DNA from: [Lactobacillus] rogosae
GTDB lineage: Bacteria; Bacillota; Clostridia; Lachnospirales; Lachnospiraceae
Assembly: GCA_900112995.1 (NCBI GenBank)
Contig: FONU01000008.1
Location: 1 to 64,000 of the forward strand
Direction of reading: 5' to 3'
Length of the DNA: 64,000 nucleotides
In this document: piece after piece, positions 55,377-63,555 of the stretch
Position numbering within the stretch: the stretch's first letter is position 1
How the letters are laid out: the number at the start of each line of letters is the position of its first letter
Made by a program: the position numbers and the translations under genes
The notes under the pieces: generated by a model
Database searches by the model: none
Seen by the model: only the letters and a program-made list of their open reading frames with translations
What the model was told of the DNA's origin: nothing

Positions 55377-56675
55377 ATGTTTTCAGATAAAGTAAGAATA
55401 TTTATTAAATCTGGTAAGGGTGGGGACGGACACGTAAGTTTCAGACGTGAGCTTTATGTACCTGCTGGTGGACCAGATGGCGGTAATGGTGGACACGGTG
55501 GTGACATCATATTTCAGGTAGATAAAGGACTTAATACACTTGGTGATTTCAGACATAATAGCAAGTATATCGCACAGAGCGGTGAAGAAGGCGGAAAGAA
55601 AAGATGTACTGGAAAGAACGGAGAAGACCTTATAATCAAAGTTCCTGAAGGTACTGTAATATATGATGACGAATCAGGCAAGGTAATTGCTGATATGTCA
55701 GGCGATAATATGAAAGAAACTATCCTTAAAGGTGGACGCGGCGGAAAGGGTAATATGAACTATGCCACAGCTACAATGCAGGCTCCACAGTATGCACAGC
55801 CGGGACAGGAAGCTAAAGAGCTCTGGGTAAGACTTGAATTAAAATGTATTGCTGATGTAGGTCTTGTTGGTTTCCCTAACGTGGGTAAATCTACATTTTT
55901 ATCAAGAGTAACTAATGCACGTCCAAAGATAGCTAACTATCATTTCACAACACTTAACCCTAATCTTGGTGTTGTTGATATAGATGGTGGTAAGGGCTTT
56001 GTAATAGCTGATATTCCAGGTCTTATAGAGGGTGCTTCTGATGGCGTTGGTCTTGGACACCAGTTCTTAAGACACATTGAGAGAACTAAGGTTATTATCC
56101 ATATTGTAGATGCAGCTTCTACTGAGGGACGAGATCCTATAGCTGATATTAAAGCTATCAATGCAGAATTAGAGGCTTACAATCCTGATCTTCTTAAAAG
56201 GCCTCAGGTAATAGCTGCCAATAAGATTGATGCCATATATGATGACGGCTCAGGAACTAACCCTGTAGAGCTTATAAAGGCCGCATTTGAGCCGGAAGGC
56301 ATTAAGGTATACCCAATATCAGCCGTAACCGGACAGGGCGTTAAAGAACTTTTATACGCAGTAAGAGAGCTTCTTGATAACTTCCCTGATGATGTAGTTA
56401 TATTTGAGAAGGAATTCGATGTTGACGAACTTCTTGATAACTCAGATGATAATTACAATGTATATATTGACGAGAATGGCGTATTCATCGTTGAAGGTGA
56501 ACGTATTGATAAAATGCTTGGTTACACTAACCTTGAGTCAGAAAAAGGCTTTAACTTCTTCCAGAAGTTTATGAAGAGTTCTGGTGCTATCGACCGACTT
56601 GAAGAACTTGGAATTGAAGAGGGCGATACAGTACGGGTTGGCGATTATCTTGAATTTGATTATTATAGAGCTTAA
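55377..56675 (+). CDS. obgE: GTPase ObgE (CgtA)
   Basis: A 432-aa Obg GTPase, linked to ribosome assembly and stress signalling. The Gly-rich Obg fold (about 1-158, AGGPDGGNGGHGGDI, GGRGGKGN) is followed by the G domain (GFPNVGKSTF, DIPGLIEGA, NKID) and an OCT domain at the C-terminus (about 355-432). ATG 55377 follows TGGAG. The 237-bp gap upstream holds a hairpin GCAATATTT/AAATATTGC and a twice-repeated GATATTTCAGAT. Confidence 0.96.
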   Translation: MFSDKVRIFIKSGKGGDGHVSFRRELYVPAGGPDGGNGGHGGDIIFQVDKGLNTLGDFRHNSKYIAQSGEEGGKKRCTGKNGEDLIIKVPEGTVIYDDESGKVIADMSGDNMKETILKGGRGGKGNMNYATATMQAPQYAQPGQEAKELWVRLELKCIADVGLVGFPNVGKSTFLSRVTNARPKIANYHFTTLNPNLGVVDIDGGKGFVIADIPGLIEGASDGVGLGHQFLRHIERTKVIIHIVDAASTEGRDPIADIKAINAELEAYNPDLLKRPQVIAANKIDAIYDDGSGTNPVELIKAAFEPEGIKVYPISAVTGQGVKELLYAVRELLDNFPDDVVIFEKEFDVDELLDNSDDNYNVYIDENGVFIVEGERIDKMLGYTNLESEKGFNFFQKFMKSSGAIDRLEELGIEEGDTVRVGDYLEFDYYRA

Positions 56676-56731
56676 TAGATTTTATTATTATAGAGCTTAC
56701 TTAATAGAAATAATGTATGACACTATAAATA

Positions 56732-56769
56732 TTTCATTGCATAATCTTATCACTGACTATGCAATGAAA
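56732..56769. other. 12-bp perfect hairpin between obgE and yhbY
   Basis: TTTCATTGCATA (56732-56743) pairs with TATGCAATGAAA (56758-56769). No T run follows. It lies 24 bp before the yhbY start, so it may act as an mRNA stem. Confidence 0.6.
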
Positions 56770-56792
56770 CACATAAAAGAAAGGAATTAACT

Positions 56793-57098
56793 ATGACAAG
56801 CAAACAGCGTGCATATTTAAAGGGACTTGCTATGACTATGGATCCAATATTCCAGTTTGGAAAGAATAGTCTTACACCAGAAAATACCAAGGCTATAGCC
56901 GAGGCATTGGAAGCAAGGGAGTTAATAAAGATTAATGTTCTTCAGAACTGTGCTGATGATCCTAAGGAAATCGCACAGATTGTAGCTGAGAGAACACACT
57001 CACAGGTTGTTCAGGTTATCGGAAAGAAGATTGTATTATATAAAGAGTCTAAGGATAACAAGAAAATTGAACTTCCTAAGGATAATAAGAAGAAGTAA
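56793..57098 (+). CDS. CRS1/YhbY-type RNA-binding protein
   Basis: A 101-aa YhbY-like protein with the CRM domain, beginning MTSKQRAYLKGLAM and containing FQFGKNSLTPENTKAI and QVIGKKIVLYK. It binds pre-50S rRNA. The last 15 residues form a Lys-rich tail. AAAGGAA precedes the ATG. The order obgE-yhbY-nadD-yqeK-rsfS is conserved. Confidence 0.92.
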   Translation: MTSKQRAYLKGLAMTMDPIFQFGKNSLTPENTKAIAEALEARELIKINVLQNCADDPKEIAQIVAERTHSQVVQVIGKKIVLYKESKDNKKIELPKDNKKK

Positions 57099-57156
57099 TA
57101 TCAAATTAAATAAATCATATTACAGAATTAACATAATGAGTTTTTAAGGAGGCTAT

Positions 57157-57774
57157 ATGTCCGGCATAGTTGGAATAATGGGCGGTACATTTAATCCTGT
57201 CCACAATGGACACATTGCGATTGCCAAAGCGGCACACGAACAATTCAATATACCACATATTCTTGTTATGCCATCATATTCGCCGGCTTATAAGGACAAC
57301 AGCAATATAGTTTCTGCCACACATCGCTGTAATATGGTCAGCCTTGCTATTAAAGATTATGACTATATGGAATTATCAACATTAGAGATAGAACGTGGTG
57401 GCAGAACTTATACAGCCGATACATTAAAACTGCTGAAAGACGATTATGATAAGATATACTTTATAATCGGTGCAGACTCATTATTTACACTTAATACATG
57501 GTATAAGCCTGATTATATATGTGCCAACTGTCATATACTTGCCGCTAACAGGGACGAACACCCACTCGATGAGCTTATAAAAAGACGTGACTGGCTTATA
57601 GATAAGTATAATGCACATATAGACTTAATATCTTGCGATGATTACCCATTCAGCTCAACATTTATCCGTGATGAAGCGGCGGCAGGTCACAATATTTCGC
57701 CGTTTGTTGGAAATGCTGTTGCTGGATATATAGCCGACAATGGATTGTATAATAAAAAATTTTTTACGGCTTAA
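57157..57774 (+). CDS. nadD: Nicotinate-nucleotide adenylyltransferase
   Basis: NadD transfers AMP to nicotinate mononucleotide in NAD synthesis. The 205-aa protein has the nucleotidyltransferase HxGH motif in GGTFNPVHNGHIAIA and the C-terminal SSTFIRDEAAAG (ISSTxxR signature). AAGGAGG precedes the ATG. Confidence 0.95.
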   Translation: MSGIVGIMGGTFNPVHNGHIAIAKAAHEQFNIPHILVMPSYSPAYKDNSNIVSATHRCNMVSLAIKDYDYMELSTLEIERGGRTYTADTLKLLKDDYDKIYFIIGADSLFTLNTWYKPDYICANCHILAANRDEHPLDELIKRRDWLIDKYNAHIDLISCDDYPFSSTFIRDEAAAGHNISPFVGNAVAGYIADNGLYNKKFFTA

Positions 57775-57920
57775 AAATAAAAGATACTAATATCAAAAAG
57801 ATTTTTGCCGCAAAATGGTAATTTATAAATATAAATATATATATATTTATATATCAATGCATAGTAAACCATTTAATTATTTTACTTCTTTATTAGTGTA
57901 CTAGAATGGAGATAAATGGT

Positions 57921-58499
57921 ATGGATAATTCATATATTGAAAGCCTTAGAAAAGATGTTAAACGTGCTTTAAAGAGTGATAAAATGCGTTTCAGACACAC
58001 TATTGGTGTTGCAGATACATCTGCCTGTCTTGCATCAAGATATGGTGTAGATATGCAGAAAGCGTATATAAGCGGCCTGTTACACGACTGTGCAAAATGT
58101 GTTCCAGACGAACAAAAAATAACCGAATGTGAACAGAATAATATAGAAATAACTAAGTCAGAATACGAAAGCCCTTATCTTTTACATTCAAAGCTTGGTG
58201 CATTTTATGCAGATGTAAAATATGGTATTAAAGATGAAGACATACTTGGTGCTATCAAATGGCACACGACCGGACATCCTGATATGACTATGCTTGAGAA
58301 AATCGTATTTGTAGCTGACTATATTGAACCATATCGCAACAAAGCGGCTAATCTTGATACAATCAGATATCTTGCATTTACTGATATTGACAAAGCTGTT
58401 TTACAGATATTAGATGATACAATTAATTATCTTAACAAAAAAGGCAATCCGATTGACAGCATTACTCTGGATACCTATAAATTTTATAAATGCAAATAA
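57921..58499 (+). CDS. yqeK: YqeK HD-domain Ap4A hydrolase
   Basis: A 192-aa HD-domain phosphohydrolase of the YqeK family, which symmetrically cuts diadenosine tetraphosphate. The metal site is visible: MRFRHTIGVAD (His), SGLLHDCAK (His-Asp) and GAIKWHTTGHPDM. ATG 57921 follows TGGAGAT; the ATG at 57906 overlaps that site. It is separated from nadD by 146 bp of AT-rich sequence with a TATATA palindrome. Confidence 0.9.
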   Translation: MDNSYIESLRKDVKRALKSDKMRFRHTIGVADTSACLASRYGVDMQKAYISGLLHDCAKCVPDEQKITECEQNNIEITKSEYESPYLLHSKLGAFYADVKYGIKDEDILGAIKWHTTGHPDMTMLEKIVFVADYIEPYRNKAANLDTIRYLAFTDIDKAVLQILDDTINYLNKKGNPIDSITLDTYKFYKCK

Positions 58500-58543
58500 A
58501 CCTTAATAATAATAGAAAATGATAACAGAAAGGACTAAATATT

Positions 58544-58900
58544 ATGATAAAAGATACTTCAAAACAGATGGCAAAAGTAGCTGTAGAAGCATTAAAGGAA
58601 AAAAAGGGATATGATGTAAAAGTAATAGATATAAGTGAAATATCTATCCTTGCAGATTATTTCATAATTGCCAACGGAAGCAATTCCAATCAGGTGCAGG
58701 CTATGGTTGACAATGTTGAAGAGCAGATGTACAAGGCTGGCTTTGATGACCCTAAGGTAGAGGGTTACAACAATGCTTCTTGGATTCTCCTTGACTATAA
58801 TGATGTTGTACTTCACATATTTGATGAAGAAAGCCGTTCATTCTATAATCTTGAAAGATTATGGCGAGATGGCAAAGAAGTTGATGTAGATACGCTCTAA
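58544..58900 (+). CDS. rsfS: Ribosome silencing factor RsfS
   Basis: RsfS binds L14 and stops the subunits joining when nutrients are low. The 118-aa protein has the conserved DYFIIANGSNSNQVQAMVDN and HIFDEESRSFYNLERLW. AAAGGA precedes the ATG. It is the last gene of this run and converges with lexA. Confidence 0.95.
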   Translation: MIKDTSKQMAKVAVEALKEKKGYDVKVIDISEISILADYFIIANGSNSNQVQAMVDNVEEQMYKAGFDDPKVEGYNNASWILLDYNDVVLHIFDEESRSFYNLERLWRDGKEVDVDTL

Positions 58901-58917
58901 AAATAAAAAGCAATAAT

Positions 58918-58982
58918 AAAAGCTGTAAATTTATGATTATCGGTATTATTTATCTATAACCATTCATAAATTTACAGCTTTT
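58918..58982. terminator. Bidirectional terminator between rsfS and lexA
   Basis: An 18-bp perfect stem AAAAGCTGTAAATTTATG (58918-58935) / CATAAATTTACAGCTTTT (58965-58982) with a 29-nt loop; A run on the left and T on the right. Confidence 0.85.
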
Positions 58983-58988
58983 ATAGTA

Positions 58989-59031
58989 TATATAATATCA
59001 TCAGGTGTATTACGCTTGATGATATTATATA
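58989..59031. other. Second hairpin between rsfS and lexA
   Basis: A 15-bp perfect stem TATATAATATCATCA (58989-59003) / TGATGATATTATATA (59017-59031). It may be the terminator for lexA from the minus strand, or part of a double barrier between the convergent genes. Confidence 0.6.
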
Positions 59032-59089
59032 CATTATAATTATGATACTATATACAGTGTGTATTATGTACTATATTATGTGCAGATAA

Positions 59090-59710
59090 TTAATCAACCT
59101 GCCATCTTATCAGACCTATAACCTTACCGACTATTGAACAATCATCGACTATAATAGGATCCATAAAATCATTCTCTGGCTGAAGTCTTATATGTCCGTC
59201 TTCTTTGTAAAATCTCTTTACTGTTGCAGAATCATCTATAAGTGCTACAACAATATCTGAATTCTCAGCAGTATTACACTTCTTAACAATAACGTGGTCG
59301 CCATTGTAAATTCCTGTATTAATCATACTTTCACCTTGAACAGTAAGCATAAAACACTCTTCATTAGGCATAAATTCCGCTGGAATAGGGAAGTAGCCAG
59401 TTATATTATCAACTGCCAGCAAAGGCTCTCCGGCAGCTACACGACCAAGAATAGGTACATTAACTACCTCTCTGCGGGCAAGATTAAAATTATCATCTAT
59501 AATCTCTATTGTTCTTGACTTTGTTGGATCTCTTCTTATGTAACCATTCTTCTCAAGAGATTCAAGATGTGCGTGTACTGATGATGTTGACTTTAAATTA
59601 ACAGCAGCACATATATCTCTAACTGATGGTGGATATCCTTTATTCAATATCTGTGACTTTATATATTCAAGTATCTCAGACTGTTTCTGTGTTATTCTGC
59701 CATATGCCAT
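59090..59710 (-). CDS. lexA: SOS repressor LexA
   Basis: LexA represses the SOS genes and cleaves itself when RecA filaments form. The 206-aa protein has a winged helix-turn-helix (about 1-65, GYPPSVRDICAAVNLKS then STSSVHAHLESLEKNG), the cleavage bond Ala93-Gly94 (VAAGEPLLA), catalytic Ser128 (GESMINTG) and Lys165 (SATVKRF). The ATG ends at 59710; TGGAGGT lies before it on the minus strand. Its promoter overlaps a LexA-box-like site, which indicates self-repression. Confidence 0.96.
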   Translation of the reverse strand: MAYGRITQKQSEILEYIKSQILNKGYPPSVRDICAAVNLKSTSSVHAHLESLEKNGYIRRDPTKSRTIEIIDDNFNLARREVVNVPILGRVAAGEPLLAVDNITGYFPIPAEFMPNEECFMLTVQGESMINTGIYNGDHVIVKKCNTAENSDIVVALIDDSATVKRFYKEDGHIRLQPENDFMDPIIVDDCSIVGKVIGLIRWQVD

Positions 59711-59744
59711 ATATTTACCTCCAAATCATATAACTATATACAAT

Positions 59745-59773
59745 ATAATAACATACATCTGTCTATAACGCAA
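59745..59773 (-). promoter_or_regulatory. Promoter of lexA
   Basis: On the minus strand, TTGCGT (59773-59768) and TATTAT (59750-59745) are 17 bp apart. Confidence 0.7.
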
Positions 59774-59784
59774 ACGTATTTTCA
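59771..59784. promoter_or_regulatory. LexA box 1 (lexA promoter)
   Basis: Minus-strand TGAAAATACGTTTG matches the Firmicute LexA consensus CGAACRNRYGTTYG at 12 of 14 positions and overlaps the -35 box of lexA. Confidence 0.65.
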
Positions 59785-59796
59785 GAACATTTTTTC

Positions 59797-59810
59797 TGAA
59801 TTTATGTTCG
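59797..59810. promoter_or_regulatory. LexA box 2 (weaker)
   Basis: TGAATTTATGTTCG matches the consensus at 11 of 14 positions, with an intact right half-site. Confidence 0.45.
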
Positions 59811-59817
59811 ATTAATA

Positions 59818-59846
59818 TTGACAAACAACTGTTCGCAATTTATAAT
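59818..59846 (+). promoter_or_regulatory. Consensus promoter of the YneA-like gene
   Basis: Perfect TTGACA (59818-59823) and TATAAT (59841-59846) with 17 bp between; the spacer contains LexA box 3. Confidence 0.88.
59822..59835. promoter_or_regulatory. LexA box 3 (within the promoter spacer)
   Basis: CAAACAACTGTTCG matches the consensus at 12 of 14 positions. It lies between the -35 and -10 boxes of the YneA-like gene, where bound LexA would block RNA polymerase. Confidence 0.65.
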
Positions 59847-59857
59847 TGCCAATATAA

Positions 59858-59871
59858 AGAACATATGTTTT
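59858..59871. promoter_or_regulatory. LexA box 4 (downstream of the transcription start)
   Basis: AGAACATATGTTTT matches the consensus at 12 of 14 positions, with the central GAACATATGTT intact. It lies about 5 bp after the predicted transcription start. Confidence 0.65.
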
Positions 59872-59896
59872 AAATGCATCAGTTGGAGGTAATATT

Positions 59897-60382
59897 ATGA
59901 ACAATTCAATAGCAGTACATAGCCAGACAGATTTAATCAATATATATAATAATGAATGTAATAACTATAGTGAAAGTGTTAATAATAGACAATACAATAT
60001 TGATAAGCGTAATAGTGATAACATATTCAATATTAAACATAACAGCTTAGGGCATAATAATTCTGATAATAGATATTGCATATGTAATAATATTTTATTA
60101 AAGCTTATAATTCCAGTAATTATTCTGGCTGTAATAACACTTGGCTCTATTATGGTTAAAGCCTCTGAGACAGATACCAGACCATATTTAAAGAAGTATT
60201 ATACAAGTGTAGAAGTAACTTCTGATGATACATTATGGTCATTAGAAGCTGATTATAATAATGGACTGGAAGACCGTAATACATACATTAATAATATTAT
60301 GCAGCTTAATAATATGACATCTGATACTATAATTACTGGTAATCATCTGTTATTATATTATTATTCATCTGAACACAATTAG
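59897..60382 (+). CDS. YneA-like SOS cell-division suppressor (LysM protein)
   Basis: A 161-aa membrane protein divergent from lexA. The first 65 residues are Asn/Ser-rich and hydrophilic; a transmembrane helix (about 67-90) follows; the outer part (about 105-158) is a LysM-like domain with SDDTLWSLEADY and ITGNHLLLYYY. Size, topology, LysM domain, position beside lexA and LexA boxes in the promoter match B. subtilis YneA, which delays division after DNA damage. Sequence similarity itself is weak, so the role is inferred. GGAGG precedes the ATG. Confidence 0.75.
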   Translation: MNNSIAVHSQTDLINIYNNECNNYSESVNNRQYNIDKRNSDNIFNIKHNSLGHNNSDNRYCICNNILLKLIIPVIILAVITLGSIMVKASETDTRPYLKKYYTSVEVTSDDTLWSLEADYNNGLEDRNTYINNIMQLNNMTSDTIITGNHLLLYYYSSEHN

Positions 60383-60447
60383 ACTTTTAACATCTAATCT
60401 GATAGAATAATATATTATAATACTATACAGAATGGAGATATATAAAT

Positions 60448-61701
60448 ATGTTATTTAAAGATATAGATAATATTGATACTAATGTTGTTTCAATACTTTC
60501 TCAGTCCGGCATAACAGATATGACAGATGTACAGGCTAAGACTTATAAGCATATATCTAACAATAAAGATGTAATTGTATGCTCAGGAACTGGAACAGGT
60601 AAGACTTTAGCTTATCTTTGCCCTATAATTTCACATATAACAGGCAATAATAATAGTTTCAAGTATAACAATGCTGATATTAGCTCTAAGAATAACAACG
60701 CTGGAAGCACTGTGAATAATAAGAACACCTATAATGGACATAAGCCTACTCATTCAAAGAATATTCAGGCTATAATCCTTGTTCCTAATGGTGAACTTGC
60801 TTCCCAGGTAAACCATCAGGCTGAACAGTTATTCTCATATGAGGGTTGTCCATATACATCTATGTTTGTAACTGGAGAGGGTAATATTAACAGACAGATT
60901 GATAATCTTAAGTCTAAGCCTTCAATTCTTATTGGAACACCTGCAAGAATATGTCAGCTTATCAATATGAAGAAGATTAAGGTACACGAAGTAAAGTCAC
61001 TCGTATTAGATGAAGCTGACAAGCTTCTTGGAAAGACTTATATTGAACACGTTCATTCGATAAGAAAGTCACTTATGAAGTATACTCAAGTTCTTCTTTT
61101 TTCTGCAAGCATAGATAAGAAGACACGCAAAGAAGCTAACAGCCTTACATTTAAACCTATAGACATTGATATTAATTCTATCAAAGCTTCTGAAAGTGTA
61201 ATTCCTTCAACAATAAAGCATAACTATGTTATAACAGACAGACGTGAACGCATAGAAACTCTTAGAAAGCTTATTAAGGCGGTTAAACCTTCCAAGGCAA
61301 TAATCTTTATTAACACCAAATATGACCTTGAAGAATCACTCCAAAAGCTCTTATATCATAATTATAATGTGGGTTACCTTTCAAGCAATGCAGATGCAAC
61401 AACCAAGCGTAATACACTTGATAAATTCCGCTCAGGAAAGCTCCAGTTATTACTGGCCACAGATATAGCTGCAAGAGGACTTCAGATTGATGATATTGAT
61501 GTTGTTATTAATGTAAATCTGCCTGAGGAATCAAAAGAATACATACACCGTGTTGGACGATGTGGACGTAACGGCAATCAGGGACTGGCTTTATCTATTA
61601 TAACCGAGAATGAAACTAACAAGATAAAGAAATACCAGAAAGAATTCCATATTAATATGCTCCAGAAAAAGCTATATCAGGGAAGGCTTGTTGCTAAATA
61701 A
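60448..61701 (+). CDS. DEAD-box RNA helicase
   Basis: A 417-aa helicase with all core motifs: Q-motif region (SGITDMTDVQAKT), I (SGTGTGKT), Ia (LVPNGELASQV), II (LDEADKLL), III (SAS), V (ATDIAARGLQI) and VI (YIHRVGRCGRNG). Between motifs I and Ia lies an Asn/Ser/Lys-rich insert of about 40 residues (about 70-110). It has no C-terminal RNA-binding extension. Probable role: RNA unwinding in ribosome assembly or decay. GGAGAT precedes the ATG. Confidence 0.88.
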   Translation: MLFKDIDNIDTNVVSILSQSGITDMTDVQAKTYKHISNNKDVIVCSGTGTGKTLAYLCPIISHITGNNNSFKYNNADISSKNNNAGSTVNNKNTYNGHKPTHSKNIQAIILVPNGELASQVNHQAEQLFSYEGCPYTSMFVTGEGNINRQIDNLKSKPSILIGTPARICQLINMKKIKVHEVKSLVLDEADKLLGKTYIEHVHSIRKSLMKYTQVLLFSASIDKKTRKEANSLTFKPIDIDINSIKASESVIPSTIKHNYVITDRRERIETLRKLIKAVKPSKAIIFINTKYDLEESLQKLLYHNYNVGYLSSNADATTKRNTLDKFRSGKLQLLLATDIAARGLQIDDIDVVINVNLPEESKEYIHRVGRCGRNGNQGLALSIITENETNKIKKYQKEFHINMLQKKLYQGRLVAK

Positions 61702-61715
61702 TCAATAAATAATTC

Positions 61716-61778
61716 AAAGCTATTGTTATATTTATTGTTGTATAATGTATAATGCCTACAGTAATTAACAATAGCTTT
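61716..61778 (+). terminator. Terminator after the helicase gene
   Basis: AAAGCTATTGTTA (61716-61728) pairs perfectly with TAACAATAGCTTT (61766-61778), followed by TATTAT; the loop is 37 nt. Confidence 0.65.
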
Positions 61779-61821
61779 TATTATCTATAAAAATCTATAA
61801 AAAGAGCAGTATAAGTTAAAC

Positions 61822-61859
61822 ATATAACGCCGATAAATCTCAGTTTATCGGCGTTATAT
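61822..61859. terminator. Bidirectional hairpin between the helicase and putP
   Basis: A 16-bp perfect stem ATATAACGCCGATAAA (61822-61837) / TTTATCGGCGTTATAT (61844-61859). It lies 19 bp from the putP stop and probably ends putP transcription. Confidence 0.7.
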
Positions 61860-61877
61860 TGTATTTATTATATCTAA

Positions 61878-63401
61878 TTACTTATTTTTAACTTCTTCAA
61901 ACTTTTCAATAACTTCCTTTGATGGACCGCCTGTTGCATAACTTACAATAAGTATAACAAGTAATGCAACAATGAATGCTGGAAGCAATTCATATATTGA
62001 GAATATTCCTCCAAGCTTAGATATTCCATATTTCCATACGAATATCATAATTCCACCAGATATCATTCCAGCAGTAATTCCATATTTATTAGCTTTTTTC
62101 CAGAATAATGCACATAATACAACAGGTCCAAATGTAGCTCCAAATCCAGCCCATGCAAATGATACAATTTCAAATACAGAACTGTCCGGATTTGATGCAA
62201 GAATAATTGAAATTACAGATATAATTACAACTGTAATTCTAGCTACATTCATAGATGCCTTTTTAGATATTTTAATATGGAACACATCTGTAAGTATATT
62301 CTGTGAAATACTTGAAGCTGCTGCTAGTAACTGTGAATCTGCTGTAGACATTGTCGCTGCAAGAATTCCTGCTAATATAACACCAGCAATTATGGCTGTG
62401 GCAACTCCGTGTGTAGATAATAAATGTGCTATTTTTACAATTATCGTCTCAGAGTTACTTCCTGTAAGTGTTTCAATAGCACCTGCCTTAGTCATACTAA
62501 GACCAACAATACCAATAAATACAGCTACAGATAAAGAAATAACTACCCATATAGAAGCAACTCTTCTTGATAATTTAAGCTTTTCTTCGTCCTCTATAGC
62601 CATAAATCTCAATAATACATGTGGCATACCAAAGTATCCAAGTCCCCACGCTAACATAGATGCAATTTTAAGCAGGCTGTAAGGCTCTGCTGAATTAGTC
62701 GCTGCTGAATATGTATCAAATAATCCAAGATATCCTGGAAGTGCTTTGGAATTTTCCATAACCATATCAAAGCCACCTGCAACATTAACACCATATACAA
62801 CAACTACAACTAGTGCTATTGTCATAACTATACTTTGAATTAAATCTGTCATACTAGCGGCAAGGAAGCCACCTAATGTACAATATGCAACAATGACAAT
62901 TGCACTTATTATCATTGCTGTTAAATAATTAAATCCAAAAAGACTTGAAAACAGCTTACCACAGGCGGCAAATCCTGAAGCTGTATATGGAATAAAGAAT
63001 ACTACAATAACTATAGCAGCTATTAATGTTAATATTCTCTTATCATCTCCAAATCTCTTTGAAAAGAAATCAGGAATTGTAAATGAATCATATGCTTGTG
63101 TATATTTACGTATTCTTTTAGCTACAATCAGCCAGTTCACATATGTTCCTATTGCAAGACCTATAGCTGTCCATGCTGCATCCGCAACACCTGTAAGATA
63201 AGCAAGTCCTGGCAGTCCCATTAAAAGCCAGCTACTCATATCAGACGCTTCTGCACTCATAGCTGTAACAAATGGTCCTAACTTTCGTCCACCAAGATAA
63301 AAATCATCAACAGCGTTGTTCTTCTTTGAACATAGAACACCAATGTACACAACTGCGGCAAGATATATAATTATCGTTGCCATAATAATAATCTGTGACA
63401 T
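61878..63401 (-). CDS. putP: Sodium/proline symporter PutP
   Basis: A 507-aa sodium:solute symporter with about 13 transmembrane helices. The family start is clear: DDFYLGGRKLGPFVTAMSAE and ASDMSSWLLMGLPG. Further markers are SFTIPDFFSKRFGDD and ATMSTADSQLLAAASSIS. It takes up proline with Na+; the substrate is by similarity to PutP. AAAGGGAG precedes the ATG on the minus strand. It converges with the helicase gene. Confidence 0.92.
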   Translation of the reverse strand: MSQIIIMATIIIYLAAVVYIGVLCSKKNNAVDDFYLGGRKLGPFVTAMSAEASDMSSWLLMGLPGLAYLTGVADAAWTAIGLAIGTYVNWLIVAKRIRKYTQAYDSFTIPDFFSKRFGDDKRILTLIAAIVIVVFFIPYTASGFAACGKLFSSLFGFNYLTAMIISAIVIVAYCTLGGFLAASMTDLIQSIVMTIALVVVVVYGVNVAGGFDMVMENSKALPGYLGLFDTYSAATNSAEPYSLLKIASMLAWGLGYFGMPHVLLRFMAIEDEEKLKLSRRVASIWVVISLSVAVFIGIVGLSMTKAGAIETLTGSNSETIIVKIAHLLSTHGVATAIIAGVILAGILAATMSTADSQLLAAASSISQNILTDVFHIKISKKASMNVARITVVIISVISIILASNPDSSVFEIVSFAWAGFGATFGPVVLCALFWKKANKYGITAGMISGGIMIFVWKYGISKLGGIFSIYELLPAFIVALLVILIVSYATGGPSKEVIEKFEEVKNK

Positions 63402-63458
63402 AATTTTCTCCCTTTGTTAATTTTTGTTAATTTATGTAATTTTTATAATAACTTATAA

Positions 63459-63488
63459 AGTATATCACAAATTATGACCTTTAGTCAA
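63459..63488 (-). promoter_or_regulatory. Promoter of putP
   Basis: On the minus strand, TTGACT (63488-63483) and TATACT (63464-63459) are 18 bp apart. Confidence 0.6.
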
Positions 63489-63497
63489 AAATTGTCA

Positions 63498-63550
63498 CAA
63501 AAAAAGTATCATATAATTCATCTTTATATTAAGACAAATTATATGATACT
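63498..63550 (-). terminator. Terminator of the L,D-transpeptidase-like gene
   Basis: AGTATCATATAATT (63505-63518) pairs perfectly with AATTATATGATACT (63537-63550). On the minus strand the stem is followed by a T run (63504-63498), so it ends the gene at 63556. Confidence 0.85.
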
Positions 63551-63555
63551 CATAT

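Noticed and set aside
56584-56790. 68-aa ORF at the end of obgE
   Set aside because: It overlaps obgE in another frame, then reads through the hairpin region; no binding site and no recognisable motif.
61972-62682. 236-aa ORF on the + strand inside putP
   Set aside because: It lies fully antisense to the clear PutP coding sequence, has no ribosome binding site and no family motif; it is a shadow of a hydrophobic protein.
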